Positions 18,566 through 29,369 of a stretch of 64,000 nt of DNA are shown piece after piece. Each line of letters starts with the position of its first letter. The first letter of the stretch is position 1. The DNA lies in NCBI GenBank assembly GCA_964036045.1, contig OZ038385.1:24264853-24328852 (forward strand), given 5' to 3'. This DNA is from Eutreptiella sp. 'Long Island Sound 2002'. Lineage: Eukaryota > Euglenozoa > Euglenophyceae > Eutreptiales > Eutreptiaceae. Under the pieces are notes generated by a model, which saw only the letters and a list, made by a program, of their open reading frames with translations, did no database searches and was not told the origin of the DNA. The position numbers and the translations under genes are program-made.

Positions 18566-21500
18566 ACCGAGGCCCCCTCCGCTGAGGCGAGGGGGCCTCC
18601 ATCGCTTTGGGACTACCGAGGCCCCCTCCGCTGAGGCGAGGGGGCCTCCTTCGCTTTGGGACCACCGAGGCCCCCTCCGCTGAGGCGAGGGGGCCTCCTT
18701 CGCATTGGGACCACCGAGGCCCCCTCCGCTGAGGCGAGGGGGCCTCCGCCGCTTTGGGACCACCGAGGCCCCCGCCGCTGAGGCGAGGGGGCCTCCGCCG
18801 CTTTGGGACCACCGAGGCCCCCTCCGCTGAGGCGAGGGGGCCTCCTTCGCTTTGTGATCACAGAGGCCCCCGCCGCTGAGGCGAGGGGGCCTCTTTCGCT
18901 TTGGGACCACCGAGGCCCCCTCCGTTGAGGCGAGGGGGCCTCCATTGCTTTGGGACTACCGAGGCCCCCGCCGCTGAGGCGAGGGGGCCTCCATCGCTTT
19001 GGGACCACCGAGGCCCCCGCCGCTGGGGCGAGGGGGCCTCCATCGCTTTGGGACTACCGAGGCCCCCTCCGCTGAGGCGAGGGGGCCTCCTTCGCTTTGG
19101 GACCACCGAGGCCCCCTCCGCTGAGGCGAGGGGACCTCCTTCGCTTTGGGACCACCGAGGCCCCCGCAGCTGAGGCGAGGGGGCCTCCTTCGCTTTGGGA
19201 TCACAGAGGCCCCCGCCGCTGAGGCGAGGGGGCCTCCTTCGCTTTGGGATTACCGAGGCCCCCACCGCTGAGGCGAGGGGGCCTCCATCGCTTTGGGACC
19301 ACCGAGGCCCCCGCCGCTGAGGCGAGGGGGCCTCCATCGCTTTGGGACCACCGAGGCCCCCGCCGCTGAGGCGAGGGGGCCTCCGCTGCTTTGGGACCAC
19401 CGAGGCCCCCGCCGCTGAGGCGAGGGGGCCTCCATCGCTTTGGGACCACCCAGGCCCCCGCCGCTGAGGCGAGGGGGCCTCCATCGCTTTGAAACCACCG
19501 AGGCCCCCTCCGCTGAGGCGAGGGGGCCTCCTTCGCTTTGGGACCACCGAGGCCCCCGCCGCTGAGGCGAGGGGGCCTCCTTCGCTTTGGGATCACAGAG
19601 GCCCCCGCCGCTGAGGCGAGGGGGCCTCCTTCGATTTGGGACTACCGAGGCCCCCGCCGCTGAGGCGAGGGGGCCTCCATCGTTTTGGGACTACCGAGGC
19701 CCCCGCCTCTGAGGCGAGGGGGCCTCCTTCGCTTTGGGACCACCGAGGCCCCCTCCGCTGAGGCGAGGGGGCCTCCTTCGCTTTGGGACCACGAGGCCCC
19801 CGCCGCTGAGGCGAGGGGGCCTCCTTCGCTTTGGGACTACCGAGGCCCCCGCCGCTGAGGCGAGGGGGCCTCCTTCGCTTTGGGACCACCGAGGCCCCCT
19901 CCGCTGAGGCGAGGGGGCCTCTTTGGCTTGGGACCACCGAGGCCCCCTCCGCTGAGGCGAGGGGGCCTCCTTCGCTTTGGGATCACAGAGGCCCCCGCCG
20001 CTGAGGCGAGGGGGCCTCCTTCGCTGTGGGACCACCGAGGCCCCCGCCGCTGAGGCGAGGGGGCCTCTTTCGCATTGGGACCACCGGGGCCCCCGCCGCT
20101 GAGGCGAGGGGGCCTCCTTCGCTATGGGACCACCGAGGCCCCCTCCGCTGAGGCGAGGGGGCCTCCTTCGCTTTGGGAGCACAGAGGCCCCCGCCGCTGA
20201 GGCGACGCGGCCTCCCACGCTTTGGGACCACCGAGGCCCCCGCCGCTGAGGCGAGGGGGCCTCCATTGCTTTGGGACCACCGAGGCCCCCTCCGCTGAGG
20301 CGAGGGGGCCTCCGCCGCTTTGGGACTACCGAGGCCCCCGCCGCTGAGGCGAGGGGGCCTCCATCGCTTTGGGACCACCGAGGCCCCCGCCGCTGAGGCG
20401 AGGGGGCCTCCATCGCTTTGGAACCACCGAGGCCCCCTCCGCTGAGGCGAGGGGGCCTCCTTCGCTTTGGGACTACCTAGGCCCCCGCCGCTGAGGCGAG
20501 GGGGCCTCCTTCGCTTTGGGGCCACCGAGGCCCCCTCCGCTGAGGCTAGGGGGCCTCCTCCGCTTTGGAACCACCGAGGCCCCCGCCGCTGAGGCGAGGG
20601 GGCCTCCTTCGCTTTGGGACTACCGAGGCCCCCTCCGCTGAGGCGAGGGAGCCTCCTTCGCTTTGGGATCACAGAGGCCCCCGCCGCTGAGGCGAGGGGG
20701 CCTCCTTCGCTTTGGGACTACCGGGGCCCCCGCCGCTGGGGCGAGGGGGCCTCCATCGCTTTGGGACCACCGAGGCCCCCTCCGCCGAGGCAAGGGGGCC
20801 TCTTTCGGTTTGGGACCATCGAGGCCCCCGCCGCTGAGGCGAGGGGGCCTCCTTCGCCTTGGGACTACCGAGGCCCCCTCCGCTGAGGCGAGGGGGCCTC
20901 CTTCGCTTTGGGACCATCGAGGCCCTCTCCGCTGAGGCGAGGGGGCCTCCGCCGCTTTGGGACCACCGAGGCCCCCGCCGCTGAGGCGAGGGGGCCTCCA
21001 TCGCTTTGGGACCACCGAGGCCCCATCCGCTGGGGCGAGGGGGCCTCCATCGCTTTGGGACTACCGAGGCCCCCTCCGCTGAGGCGAGGGGGCCTCCTTC
21101 GCTTTGGGACCACCGAGGCCCCCGCCGCTGAGGCGAGGGGGCCTCCATCGGTTTGGGACTACCGAGGCCCCCGCCGCTGAGGCGAGGGGGCCTCCATCGC
21201 TTTGGGACCACCGAGGCCCCCGCCGCTGAGGCGAGGGGGCCTTCATCGTTTTGGGACCACCGAGGCCCCCGCCGCTGAGGCGACGGGGCCTCCGCTGCTT
21301 TGGGACCACCGAGGCCCCCGCCGCTGAGGCGAGGGGGCCTCCATCGCTTTGGGACCACCGAGGCCCCCGCCGCTGAGGCGAGGGGGCCTCCATCGCTTTG
21401 GAACTACCGAGGCCCCCTCCGCTGAGGCGAGGGGGCCTCCATCGCTTTGGGACCACCGAGGCCCCGCCGCTGAGGCGAGGGGGCCTCCATCGTTTTGGGA

Positions 21501-24287
21501 CTACCGAGGCCCCCTCCGCTGAGGCGAGGGGGCCTCCTTCGCTTTGGGACCACCGAGGCCCCCTCCGCTGAGGCGAGGGGGCCTCCTTCGCTTTGGGACC
21601 ACCGAGGCCCCCGCCGCTGAGGCGAGGGGGCCTCCTTCGCTTTGGGACTACCGAGGCCCCCTCCGCTGAGGCGAGGGGGCCTCCATCGCTTTGGGACCAC
21701 CGAGGCCCCGCCGCTGAGGCGAGGGGGCCTCCATCGCTTTGGGATCACAGAGGCCCCCGCCGCTGAGGCGAGGGGGCCTCCATCGTTTTGGGACCACCGA
21801 GGCCCCCGCCGCTGAGGCGAGGGGGCCTCCATCGCTTTGGGACCCCGAGGCCCCCTCCGCAGAAGCGAGGGGGCCTCCTTCGTTTTGGGACTACCGAGGC
21901 CCCCTCCGCTGAGGCGAGGGGGCCTCCATCGCTTTGGGACCACCGAGGCCCCCTCCGCTGAGGCGAGGGGGCCTCCTTCGCTTTGGGACCACCGAGGCCC
22001 CCGCCGCTGAGGCGGGGGGCCTCCGTCGCTTTGGGATCACAGAGGCCCCCGCCGCTGAGGCGAGGGGGCATCCTTCTTTTTGGGACTACCGAGGCCCCCG
22101 CCGCTGAAGCGAGGGGGCCTCCTTCGCTTTGGGACTACCGAGGCCCCCGCCCCTGAGGCGAGGGGGCATCCTTCGCTTTGGGATCACCGAGGCCCCCTCC
22201 GCTGAGGCGAGGGGGCCTCCTTCGCTTCGGGACTACCGAGGCCCCCTCCGCCGAGGCGAGGGGGCCTCCATCGCTTTGGGACCACCGAGGCCCCCGCCGC
22301 TGAGGCGAGGGGGCCTCCATCGCTTTGGGATCACAGAGGCCCCCGCCGCTGAGGCGAGGGGGCCTCCATCGTTTTGGGACCACCGAGGCCCCCGCCGCTG
22401 AGGCGAGGGGGCCTTCATCGTTTTGGGACCACCGAGGCCCCCGCCGCTGAAGCGAGGGGGCCTCCATCGCTTTGGGACCACCGAGGCCCCCTCCGCTGAG
22501 GCGAGGGGGCCTCCTTCGCTTTGGGACCACCGAGGCCCCCGCCGCTGGGGCGAGGGGGCCTCCGCCGCTTTGGGACCACCGAGGCCCCCGCCGCTGAGGC
22601 GAGGGGGCCTCCGCCGCTTTGGGACTACCGAGGCCCCCGCCGCTGAGGCGAGGGGGCCTCTTTCGCTTTCGGACACCGAGGCCCCCGCCGCTGAGGCGAG
22701 GGGGCCTCCATCGCTGTGGGATCACCAAGGCCCCCGCCGCTGAGGCGAAGGGGCCTCTATCGCTTTGGGACCACCGAGGCCCCCGCCGCTAAGGCGAGGG
22801 GGCCTCCGCCGCTTTGGGACTACCGAGGACCCCTCCGCTGAGGCGAGGGGGCCTCTTTCGCTTTGGGACCACCGAGGCCCCCTCCGCTGAGGCGAGGGGG
22901 CCTCCTTCGCTTTGGGACTACCGAGGCCCCCTCCGCTGAGGCGAGGGGGCCTCCATCGCTTTGGGACCACCGAGGCCCCCGCCGCTGAGGCGAGGGGGCC
23001 TCCATCGCTTTGGGATCACAGAGGCCCCCGCCGCTGAGGCGAGGGGGCCTCCATCGCTTTGGGACCACCGAGGCCCCCTCCGCTGAGGCGAGGGGGCCTC
23101 CTTCGCTTTGGAACACCGAGGCCCCCGCCGCTGAGGCGAGGGGGCCTCCTTCGCTTTGGGATCACAGAGGCCCCCGCCGCCGAGGCAGTGGGGCCTCTTT
23201 CGCTTTGGGACCACCGAGGCCCCCGCCGCTGAGGCGAGGGGGCCTCCATCGTTTTGGGATCACCGAGGCCCCCGCCGCTGAGGCGAGGGGGCCTCCATCG
23301 TTTTGGGACTATCGAGGCCCCCTCCGCTGAGGCGAGGGGGCCTCCATCGCTTTGGGATCACAGAGGCCCCCGCCGCTGAGGCGAGGGGGCCTCCATCGCT
23401 TTGGGACCACCGAGGCCCCCGCCGCTGAGGCGAGGGGGCCTCCATCGCTTTGGGACCACCGAGGCCCCCGCCGCTGAGGCGAGGGGGCCTCCGTCGCTTT
23501 GGGACCACCGAGGCCCCCTCCGCTGAGGCGAGGGGGCCTCCTGGGCTTTGGGACCACCGAGGCCCCCGCCGCTGAGGCGAGGGGGCCTCCGTCGCTTCGG
23601 GACCACCGAGGCCCCGCCGCTGAGGCGAGGGGGCCTCCTTCTCTTTGGGACCACCGAGACCCCCGCCGATGAGGCGAGGGGGCCTCCGCCGCTTTGGGAT
23701 TACCGAGGACCCCTCCGCTGAGGCGAGGGGGCCTCCTTCGCTTTGGGACCACCGAGGCCCCCTCCGCTGAGGCGAGGGGGCCTCCTTCGCTTTGGGACTG
23801 CCGAGGCCCCCTCCGCTGAGGCGAGGGGGCCTCCATCGCTTTGGGACCACCGAGGCCCCCGCCGCTGAGGCGAGGGGGCCTCCATCGCTTTGGGATCACA
23901 GAGGCCCCCGCCGCTGAGGCGAGGGGGCCTCCATCGCTTTGGGACCACCGGGGCCCCCTCCGCTGAGGCGAGGGGGCCTCCTTCGCTTTGGGACCACCGA
24001 GGCCCCCGCCGCTGAGGCGAGGGGGCCTCTTTGGCTTTGGGACCACCGAGGCCCCCGCCGCTGAGGCGAGGGGGCCTCCATCGCTTTGGGATCACAGAGG
24101 CCCCCGCCGCTGAGGCGAGGGGGCCTCCATCGCTTTGGGACCACCGAGGCCCCCTCCGCTGAGGCGAGGGGGCCTCCTTCGCTTTGGGACCACCGAGGCC
24201 CCCGCCGCTGAGGCGAGGGGGCCTCTTTGGCTTTGGGACCACCGAGGCCCCCGCCGCTGAGGCGAGGGGGTTTCTTCGCCTTGGCCG
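18566..24287. repeat. 49-bp hairpin minisatellite, about 117 units (unit 2)
   Basis: The monomer is the same as at 6197-9365, with more variation in the linker. The junction with the 103-bp array differs from that in unit 1. Here it falls after a GGGGACACACCGAGG sequence, whereas in unit 1 it falls after CGGCGGTTACAC. Confidence 0.93.
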
Positions 24288-24817
24288 AGGCGGGGGTTTG
24301 CGTGTCCCCTCCGCAGACGCGCAGCACTGCGGATTGGGGGGACACGACCGGAGGGTTAGAGGATGGCCCCGCGCACGGGCACCTTCGGCAGAAGTACCGC
24401 GCGTTGGGGGAGGGGGGGGGACCAGGCCACGGACCAAGCCCCCGTGTTCCGCCGGCCAAACGCCGCCCAGTCGGTAGTACCTGGCGGCTAAGGGCCCACA
24501 CCCGTGAGACTGCGTCCCCCTTCCCTTGGGGGGGTGGTGGACCGTGCCGGAAGTGGAGCCGGCGCTCCGCCTCGCCCCCCATTCCGTGCCCCTGGGAGGG
24601 GATCCGGCTACGTGTAGGGCGGGTGCATGCACGTGGTGCGGACCAGGGGACAAGAGGTGGAGACGAAGAGGAGAGCCGCCGCCATGATGCTTAGCCGGAC
24701 GGGTTGGGATATAACCCCCCTGCCGGTCGCGCGCCAGACCGTGGAGGGCCGGCGGGCACCATGGGGATGTGCCGCGGGTGCGCCCTACCGGGGGACCGCA
24801 TCTCCTCCTCCTCCTCC
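24288..24817. repeat. Conserved 3' module of repeat unit 2
   Basis: Nearly identical to 9366-9897, including the terminal CTCCTCC tail. No gene is recognised in it. Confidence 0.8.
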
Positions 24818-24944
24818 TGTGTGTATGTGTGTGTGTGTGTGTGTGTTTGCGTGTGTGTGTGTGTGTGTGTGTGGATGTGTGTGTGTGCGTGTATGTGTGT
24901 GTGTGTGTATGTGTGTGTGTGTGTGTGTGTGTGTTGTACTGCTG
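24818..24944. repeat. (TG)n tract closing repeat unit 2
   Basis: About 125 bp of imperfect TG repeat follow the CTCCTCC tail, as at the end of unit 1. Confidence 0.95.
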
Positions 24945-25559
24945 GGCCCCCAACGTGGAAACGACACCACAACGAACGCTGGCCCCAGCAGCCGTAAGGA
25001 CGCACAGACCCGACGCAGCACGCAAAGGCACGAACGTGCGACTGTCCTGGGCCCCGTCAAGAAACTGCAATCCAACAGAATGCCACACAGGGGGGGGGGG
25101 GGTTGGCACAAGGCCCAGGTATCTGATTGTTTGCCTCTGGCGGCGCCTATTGGCCTCTCGCCACTGCTCATTCTGACCCTCTGTGGGCCCGAACGTGTTT
25201 TGGTTGTGTCAACGGAGCCCCCGGATGACTTGTCCTGTTTGACTACTCCAGGGGGGGCGGGGGGCTTTGGGGAGCAGACCAACCGTTTCGTAACTGACGC
25301 TGCCCCTCGGCCACATATCCAACCGCCAACACCCGCCGTGGCAGACGCCCTTGCATCTTCCCTTCAGCCTTGTGCAGGGGCACGCGCGGAAAGGGGGAGG
25401 GGGAGGCAGTGCGTGCTCCACCCAGTGCCGGAATGGGCAATCCCCCTGCACCCCTGTACGTGTGCTAAGCACCTCCTTCCGGGTGTTCGCACTGGGTTGG
25501 GTCTTCAGGAGGAGACTCTTGGCATTGCTTGTCCAAAGCCCCTGGAGGTACGTGTATGA
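24945..25559 (+). other. Unrecognised open stretch after repeat unit 2
   Basis: A plus-strand frame stays open from the TG tract to a stop at 25557-25559, about 205 codons. It occupies the position that the RT gene occupies after unit 1. The protein is Pro, Ala and Gly rich and shows no motif I recognise, so coding status is uncertain. The frame passes through a G-run at about 25089-25101, which is a likely frameshift site. Confidence 0.2.
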
Positions 25560-25650
25560 TTCAGTGAGAGTGGAATTGCCGTCCCTCTGCTTACAGGTGC
25601 TGCTTCTGCCCCTCGACGTCCCTCATAGGGGCTTAGTTTTGCGTGGGAAA

Positions 25651-25709
25651 TGTGGTGTCTCAAATTGACCGCAAAATTTGGGGGGATCTCTGCGAAATTT
25701 CCCACGCTT
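25651..25709. repeat. Short inverted repeat
   Basis: GCGTGGGAAAT at 25651 is repeated inverted as ATTTCCCACGC about 45 bp downstream. Related GAAATTTCCCACC sequences occur near 26405-26460. Function unknown. Confidence 0.5.
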
Positions 25710-25773
25710 TTTTTTTCTAATTAATTTACTTAGTAAAAACAAAAGCGGGGGGGGGGGGGGGGCTTACTGGACC

Positions 25774-25912
25774 GAGGTAAAACTTAGTAAAAAAAATTTT
25801 AAAATTTTTTTACTAAGTTTTACCAAATTTTACTAAGTTTTACCAAATTTTACTAAGTTTTACCAAATTTTACTAAGTTTTACCTCATCCGGTACTAAGT
25901 TTTACCAAATAC
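25774..25912. repeat. 20-bp tandem repeat nested in an inverted repeat
   Basis: TACTAAGTTTTACCAAATTT is repeated about four times from 25811. The array is preceded by its inverted form GGTAAAACTTAGTA (25776-25789). It is closed by TACTAAGTTTTACCTCATCCGG, which pairs with the outer ACCGAGGTAAAACTTAGTA sequence. The region is AT-rich and could form a long hairpin. Confidence 0.75.
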
Positions 25913-26530
25913 CCTGTTGTAGGTGCCACAAAACTTTCTTCGGCGCCTTGTGGGCAGGGGGGATGGGTGGGTGGGGGGGGGGATTGTTTTTTGGCTGTGG
26001 GTCCTTTTTCCACCCACTACCCCCGGGGGGGGGGGGTGTTGTGGAAAAAAAATGCCTGTGTGCGCCTTTCTTTAGGAAAAGAGGCCCATGTCATGAACTT
26101 TGTGCCTGTCTGTCTCCGCATCTTCCCCCTTTCTGCCCCTTGCTTCACATCAACAGAATGTCCATCGATTGGTGACAGGCAAGTGATGGCGGGGGTGATG
26201 CGTAAATGAAAGGAACGCTGTGGCACAATGTGCCCTGCACACCCTTCGGCAAGGTGGTGCAGTATCCTGCCTTTGCGCTCTGTTGATTGTGGCACACAGT
26301 GCCCTGCCCACCCTTAGGTCTCCCTTGCATAATGAGTGGCTCAACACTTTTTGGCAACTGGCATAATGATCAATGAGTATTTGGGTCCACCATTGCACTG
26401 GAGATGGTCCGCGAAGTTTCCCACACCTTTTTCAGCAACCTCCACGAAATTTCCCACCGCGCAATAGTCGGAATCCCCCCCACTGTTCTCAGCATTGATG
26501 GCAACCCCCCACCCCATGCCCCACTCCTTG
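25913..26530. other. Intergenic stretch with homopolymer runs
   Basis: G runs, a poorly conserved direct repeat (GTGGCACAATGTGCCCTGC near 26220 and GTGGCACACAGTGCCCTGC near 26289) and no convincing gene. Confidence 0.5.
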
Positions 26531-26660
26531 GGGGCGCCTTAAGCGCAGTGCACGTGCAGTGCGCGCGCAGTGCAACTATTTGGGTGTGTGGCCGTAGTAG
26601 AAACCCGTACTTTGGAGTATTTTGGGCATCATTGTTGTTTGGTAGTAGGTTTTGATGCAT
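26531..26660. repeat. Dispersed repeat family R1, copy A
   Basis: It begins with GGCGCCTTAAGCGCAGTGC and continues through GCAGTGCAACTATTTGGG to TAGGTTTTGATGC. Related copies lie at 28379-28498 and 39167-39276. Confidence 0.75.
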
Positions 26661-27005
26661 TGTGGATCTGGCAATTTTGGATGTTCACCCTGTTTCACCC
26701 ATTTCTACCTTTTTGCACACATTTTTACCCATTTCCACCGCATCTACTCTTTTTCTCGGTTGATTGATATGGTGATACACTTTGAGGGTGCCTGCTACAG
26801 GACATCATACTTCCCTCCTCATTTCTCAGGCCCACTTTCTCCATGGATCCCAGTATTGAGGATAGGGTGTTCTATACCCGCTCTTCACCACTGCCACAAG
26901 AACCGGGAAGGTCCCCCTCAAGGTCCCCTCCAGTCCAGTTCGGGTCGCCTAATTCTAAGGGCGTTTTCAAGGGGCGTGCCCGGGGGCTCTTCGGGGGGGA
27001 ACATA

Positions 27006-27597
27006 AACCCCCCCCCCTTTAAAACCCGGCGCTTGCTTTTATATTTGCTAGCTTTTATTTTTACCATCCATGCTTTTGCTATGTTCTGAAGATGCTTAGC
27101 ATGGATGCTTCTCTTGCAACTGTTGCTGAGGCTCGAGAATATGATGACTGCCTTGTTGATGATGCCTGGGCTGCAGAAACTGATCCAGGGGAATCAGATG
27201 AAGGTGAGGATGAGAACCCTTATACTTCCGAAGATGGTGATTGTGGTGATGCTGATGCTGCTGCTGAGATTGATGATGTTGCTCCTGTTGCGGCAAATCC
27301 CCCTAATGTTGATGCGGATGTTCCTGATGTTTGTGATGTTGCTGATCGTGTTGCAGCAGATGCCCCTATTCCTGGCTGCACCTAAGCAGCTATCTATGGC
27401 TTCTTTTCTGAAGAAAAACTAAACCACGAGGTGGTTAAACTGCATGTGTTTGGCAATCAATTTCATGTTCTTGAGTCTTTCATTTGAGGGATGGTGAGGC
27501 TGGGATGGTGCTGCGTGCTTTTATTGTGACGCAGTTAATAAACGCCGGCTTGCTCGCTTTTATTTCTGTTGCGTGCTTTTAAAGGGGGGGGGGGGTT
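27006..27597. mobile_element. 592-bp nested element with AACCCC..TTTAAAA inverted ends and TA target duplication
   Basis: The left end is AA, ten C, TTTAAAA. The right end is TTTTAAA, twelve G, TT. The element sits between TA at 27004-27005 and TA at 27598-27599, and removing it with one TA restores the continuity of the surrounding terminal repeat. A TA duplication is typical of Tc1/mariner-type elements. It holds one small acidic open frame but no transposase, so it would be non-autonomous. Confidence 0.6.
27092..27385 (+). CDS. Small acidic hypothetical protein inside the nested element
   Basis: A 97-codon frame from ATG, very rich in Asp, Glu, Ala and Val (for example ESDEGEDENPYTSEDG), without hydrophobic or zinc-binding motifs. 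It fills much of the 592-bp element. It could be the acidic N-terminal remnant of a transposase whose catalytic part is deleted, or an open frame arising from GAT/GCT-rich sequence. I do not recognise a family. Confidence 0.35.
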   Translation: MLSMDASLATVAEAREYDDCLVDDAWAAETDPGESDEGEDENPYTSEDGDCGDADAAAEIDDVAPVAANPPNVDADVPDVCDVADRVAADAPIPGCT

Positions 27598-27650
27598 TAG
27601 TCTGAAAGTAGTGCGCAGTGAGTGCACAGTGCAAGGATTCCCCCCTTAGC

Positions 27651-28378
27651 CTGCGCTGCGCCCCCTCGGCAGCCCTGTGCTCCCCAGTACAAAGAGGCAA
27701 TCGGGATCAGCCCCCTCGGCAGCCCAGTGCTCCCCAGTACAAAGAGGCAATCGGGGTCAGCATGTGCCACCACCTGTGCCCTTCTGCTCTTCTGAAGCCC
27801 TTCTTTCCGTGAAGCATTGTCAACCCTCACGCACTTCTTGTTTGGGGGCGGGGGGTGGATCCAACCAAATATGGACCCTCCTTGTAGAGCCAATGACCTC
27901 CACATCTGATCACAATGACAAGTCTTCGAGTCCCTCTGTCACAGCGGCTTCGTCTCTACGGGCCCAAGGACGTGGACCCCTGCCCACCCCCAATCCAACA
28001 GCTGGGCAACCAGCCCCTCCATCCGCGTGTAGAGGATACCCTCCTCTAAAGGCGCACACGTACGTACACCCGGAAGTACCAACTGGGATACTCGTTCGGC
28101 CTTGGTAGCAGCCTCCCCTCCCCCCATCCCTCGTAGCCTCCGGCCACAGCTGGTTGCCAAAGGCCACCGGGCTCCGCTGGGATTGGGCCTGACTTGGCAA
28201 CAAGCCTCCAAAGAAAAATATACAATCCACCTCCATGGCTGCCTACAGCAACACCACTGCTCGCCACTTTGGAGACCCCTAGAAGGGGGGAGCAGGGGGG
28301 AGGAGGTTCTAGCTCCCAAAGTTAGGGTGGAATTGGGGCTGTGCAGTGATGTTGATTCCACTCCGGTTTTGGGACATG
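27651..28378. other. Intergenic stretch with a short direct repeat
   Basis: GTGCTCCCCAGTACAAAGAG followed by GCAATCGGG is repeated at about 27688 and 27729. Open frames on both strands are short and unrecognised. Confidence 0.5.
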
Positions 28379-28498
28379 GGGGGCGCACTCAGCGCAGTGC
28401 GGGCGCAGTGCAACTATTTGGGCATCTGGCCGTACTAGAGACCCATACTTTGAGATACTAGGGGCATCATGTTGCCCCTAGCATAGGTTTTGATGCTT
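28379..28498. repeat. Dispersed repeat family R1, copy B
   Basis: GGGCGCACTCAGCGCAGTGC through GCAGTGCAACTATTTGGGC to TAGGTTTTGATGC. It is similar to copy A over about 120 bp and to copy C over about 100 bp. Confidence 0.8.
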
Positions 28499-28687
28499 CT
28501 TCTGGACCCCCAAGACCCCCCCCCCTCTTGAAACCCACCTTTTGGGGGGGGTACGTGTGGGGGGGGGGGGGGAACTGATGCCTGATGATACGTGAATCAA
28601 CCAGATTTAGTTCATAGGGCTTAGGTGCAATGGAACCGCTTTGCACTCTCTGTGTTCGCTTCTACTGCAGCGAAAGGCGCCTATGAC

Positions 28688-28915
28688 ATGTCACTGAAGA
28701 GCCTCTTTCTTCAACTTTTGCTTTGCACTTCTGCTTTGTGCTGGACGGTACCGGTCGAGCACACACGTCTGTATCCCATAGCGGGGGATGCCGCAGCCGT
28801 TGGATTTCGTTACAACTACTGTTTGGCGCGTACTACTGGTTTCAGCCTTGGGGACCCACATAGTAGCCACCAGGCCCATGTTGCTTTGGCCATGGCCCCC
28901 CCAAAAGCCCTGTAA
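28688..28915 (+). CDS. Small hypothetical protein with a signal-peptide-like start
   Basis: A 75-codon frame starts MSLKSLFLQLLLCTSALC, a hydrophobic segment of the kind seen in signal peptides, followed by about 55 unremarkable residues. The frame is open further upstream to about 28625. No family is recognised and coding is uncertain. Confidence 0.25.
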   Translation: MSLKSLFLQLLLCTSALCWTVPVEHTRLYPIAGDAAAVGFRYNYCLARTTGFSLGDPHSSHQAHVALAMAPPKAL

Positions 28916-29369
28916 TTGCTGTTTTGTAGGTCATTTAGTGGCACTTGCTAGTCTCTAGCCGTGTCTCTCTTCCCTCTTCGAGCTGCCTTGCCGAAGGCAA
29001 TAGAATTTTTCTGACCTCTACCCCCCCCCCCCCCCCACCGTGGCTGCTGGGACCGGGCCCCCGCATGGGGGAATTTTTTTTCGAAAACCCCCACAAATGT
29101 GTGTTCAAAATGATCAGTGGGACGAGGGGATCCTTTTGAGGTATGTATGTTGGGGTACCGGGGACCCCATCCTGGCTGCCCCCCCCCCCCCCCCAGGGCC
29201 CAAAAGGTTGAGAGGGGGTTTGGGTTATGACCTGAGCCTGAGTTCTGCCCCTGACTGTGACCCCATGTGAATGTCACATGCATCACATGTCACCTCAGAG
29301 ATTAGGGCTCCAAGGTTCGTCGTCCTGGTGACCTTTTCCTGCCTCCACCCCTGACCCCCTGCCTCACAG

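Larger units (their letters stand above)
14918..24817. mobile_element. Large non-coding repeat unit, copy 2, bounded by (TG)n
   Basis: This unit has the same ends, module order and orientation as 4241-9897 but is 9.9 kb rather than 5.7 kb. The extra length is mainly minisatellite: about 23 instead of 6 monomers of 103 bp, and about 117 instead of 65 monomers of 49 bp. Outside the arrays the two units are closely similar. They differ in a replaced segment around 15230-15525 and in a C-rich insert at 16127-16240. No protein gene is supported. Confidence 0.6.
26930..27650. mobile_element. Solo terminal inverted repeat of a DNA transposon, split by a nested insertion
   Basis: 26936-27005 matches the inner-to-outer sequence of the right TIR of the element at 36856-38500 (CTAATTCTAAGGGCG, then CTCTTCGGGGGG, then AACATA). 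The match resumes at 27598-27648 (TAGTCTGAAAGTAG, then the GGATTCCCCC end). Between them lies a 592-bp TA-flanked insertion. The partner arm is not found in the window. Confidence 0.65.

Noticed and set aside
27018-27583. piggyBac-type TTAA target sites at the ends of the 592-bp element
   Set aside because: TTAA occurs within both ends, but the sequences just inside are not inverted copies. The TA duplication explains the empty site exactly.
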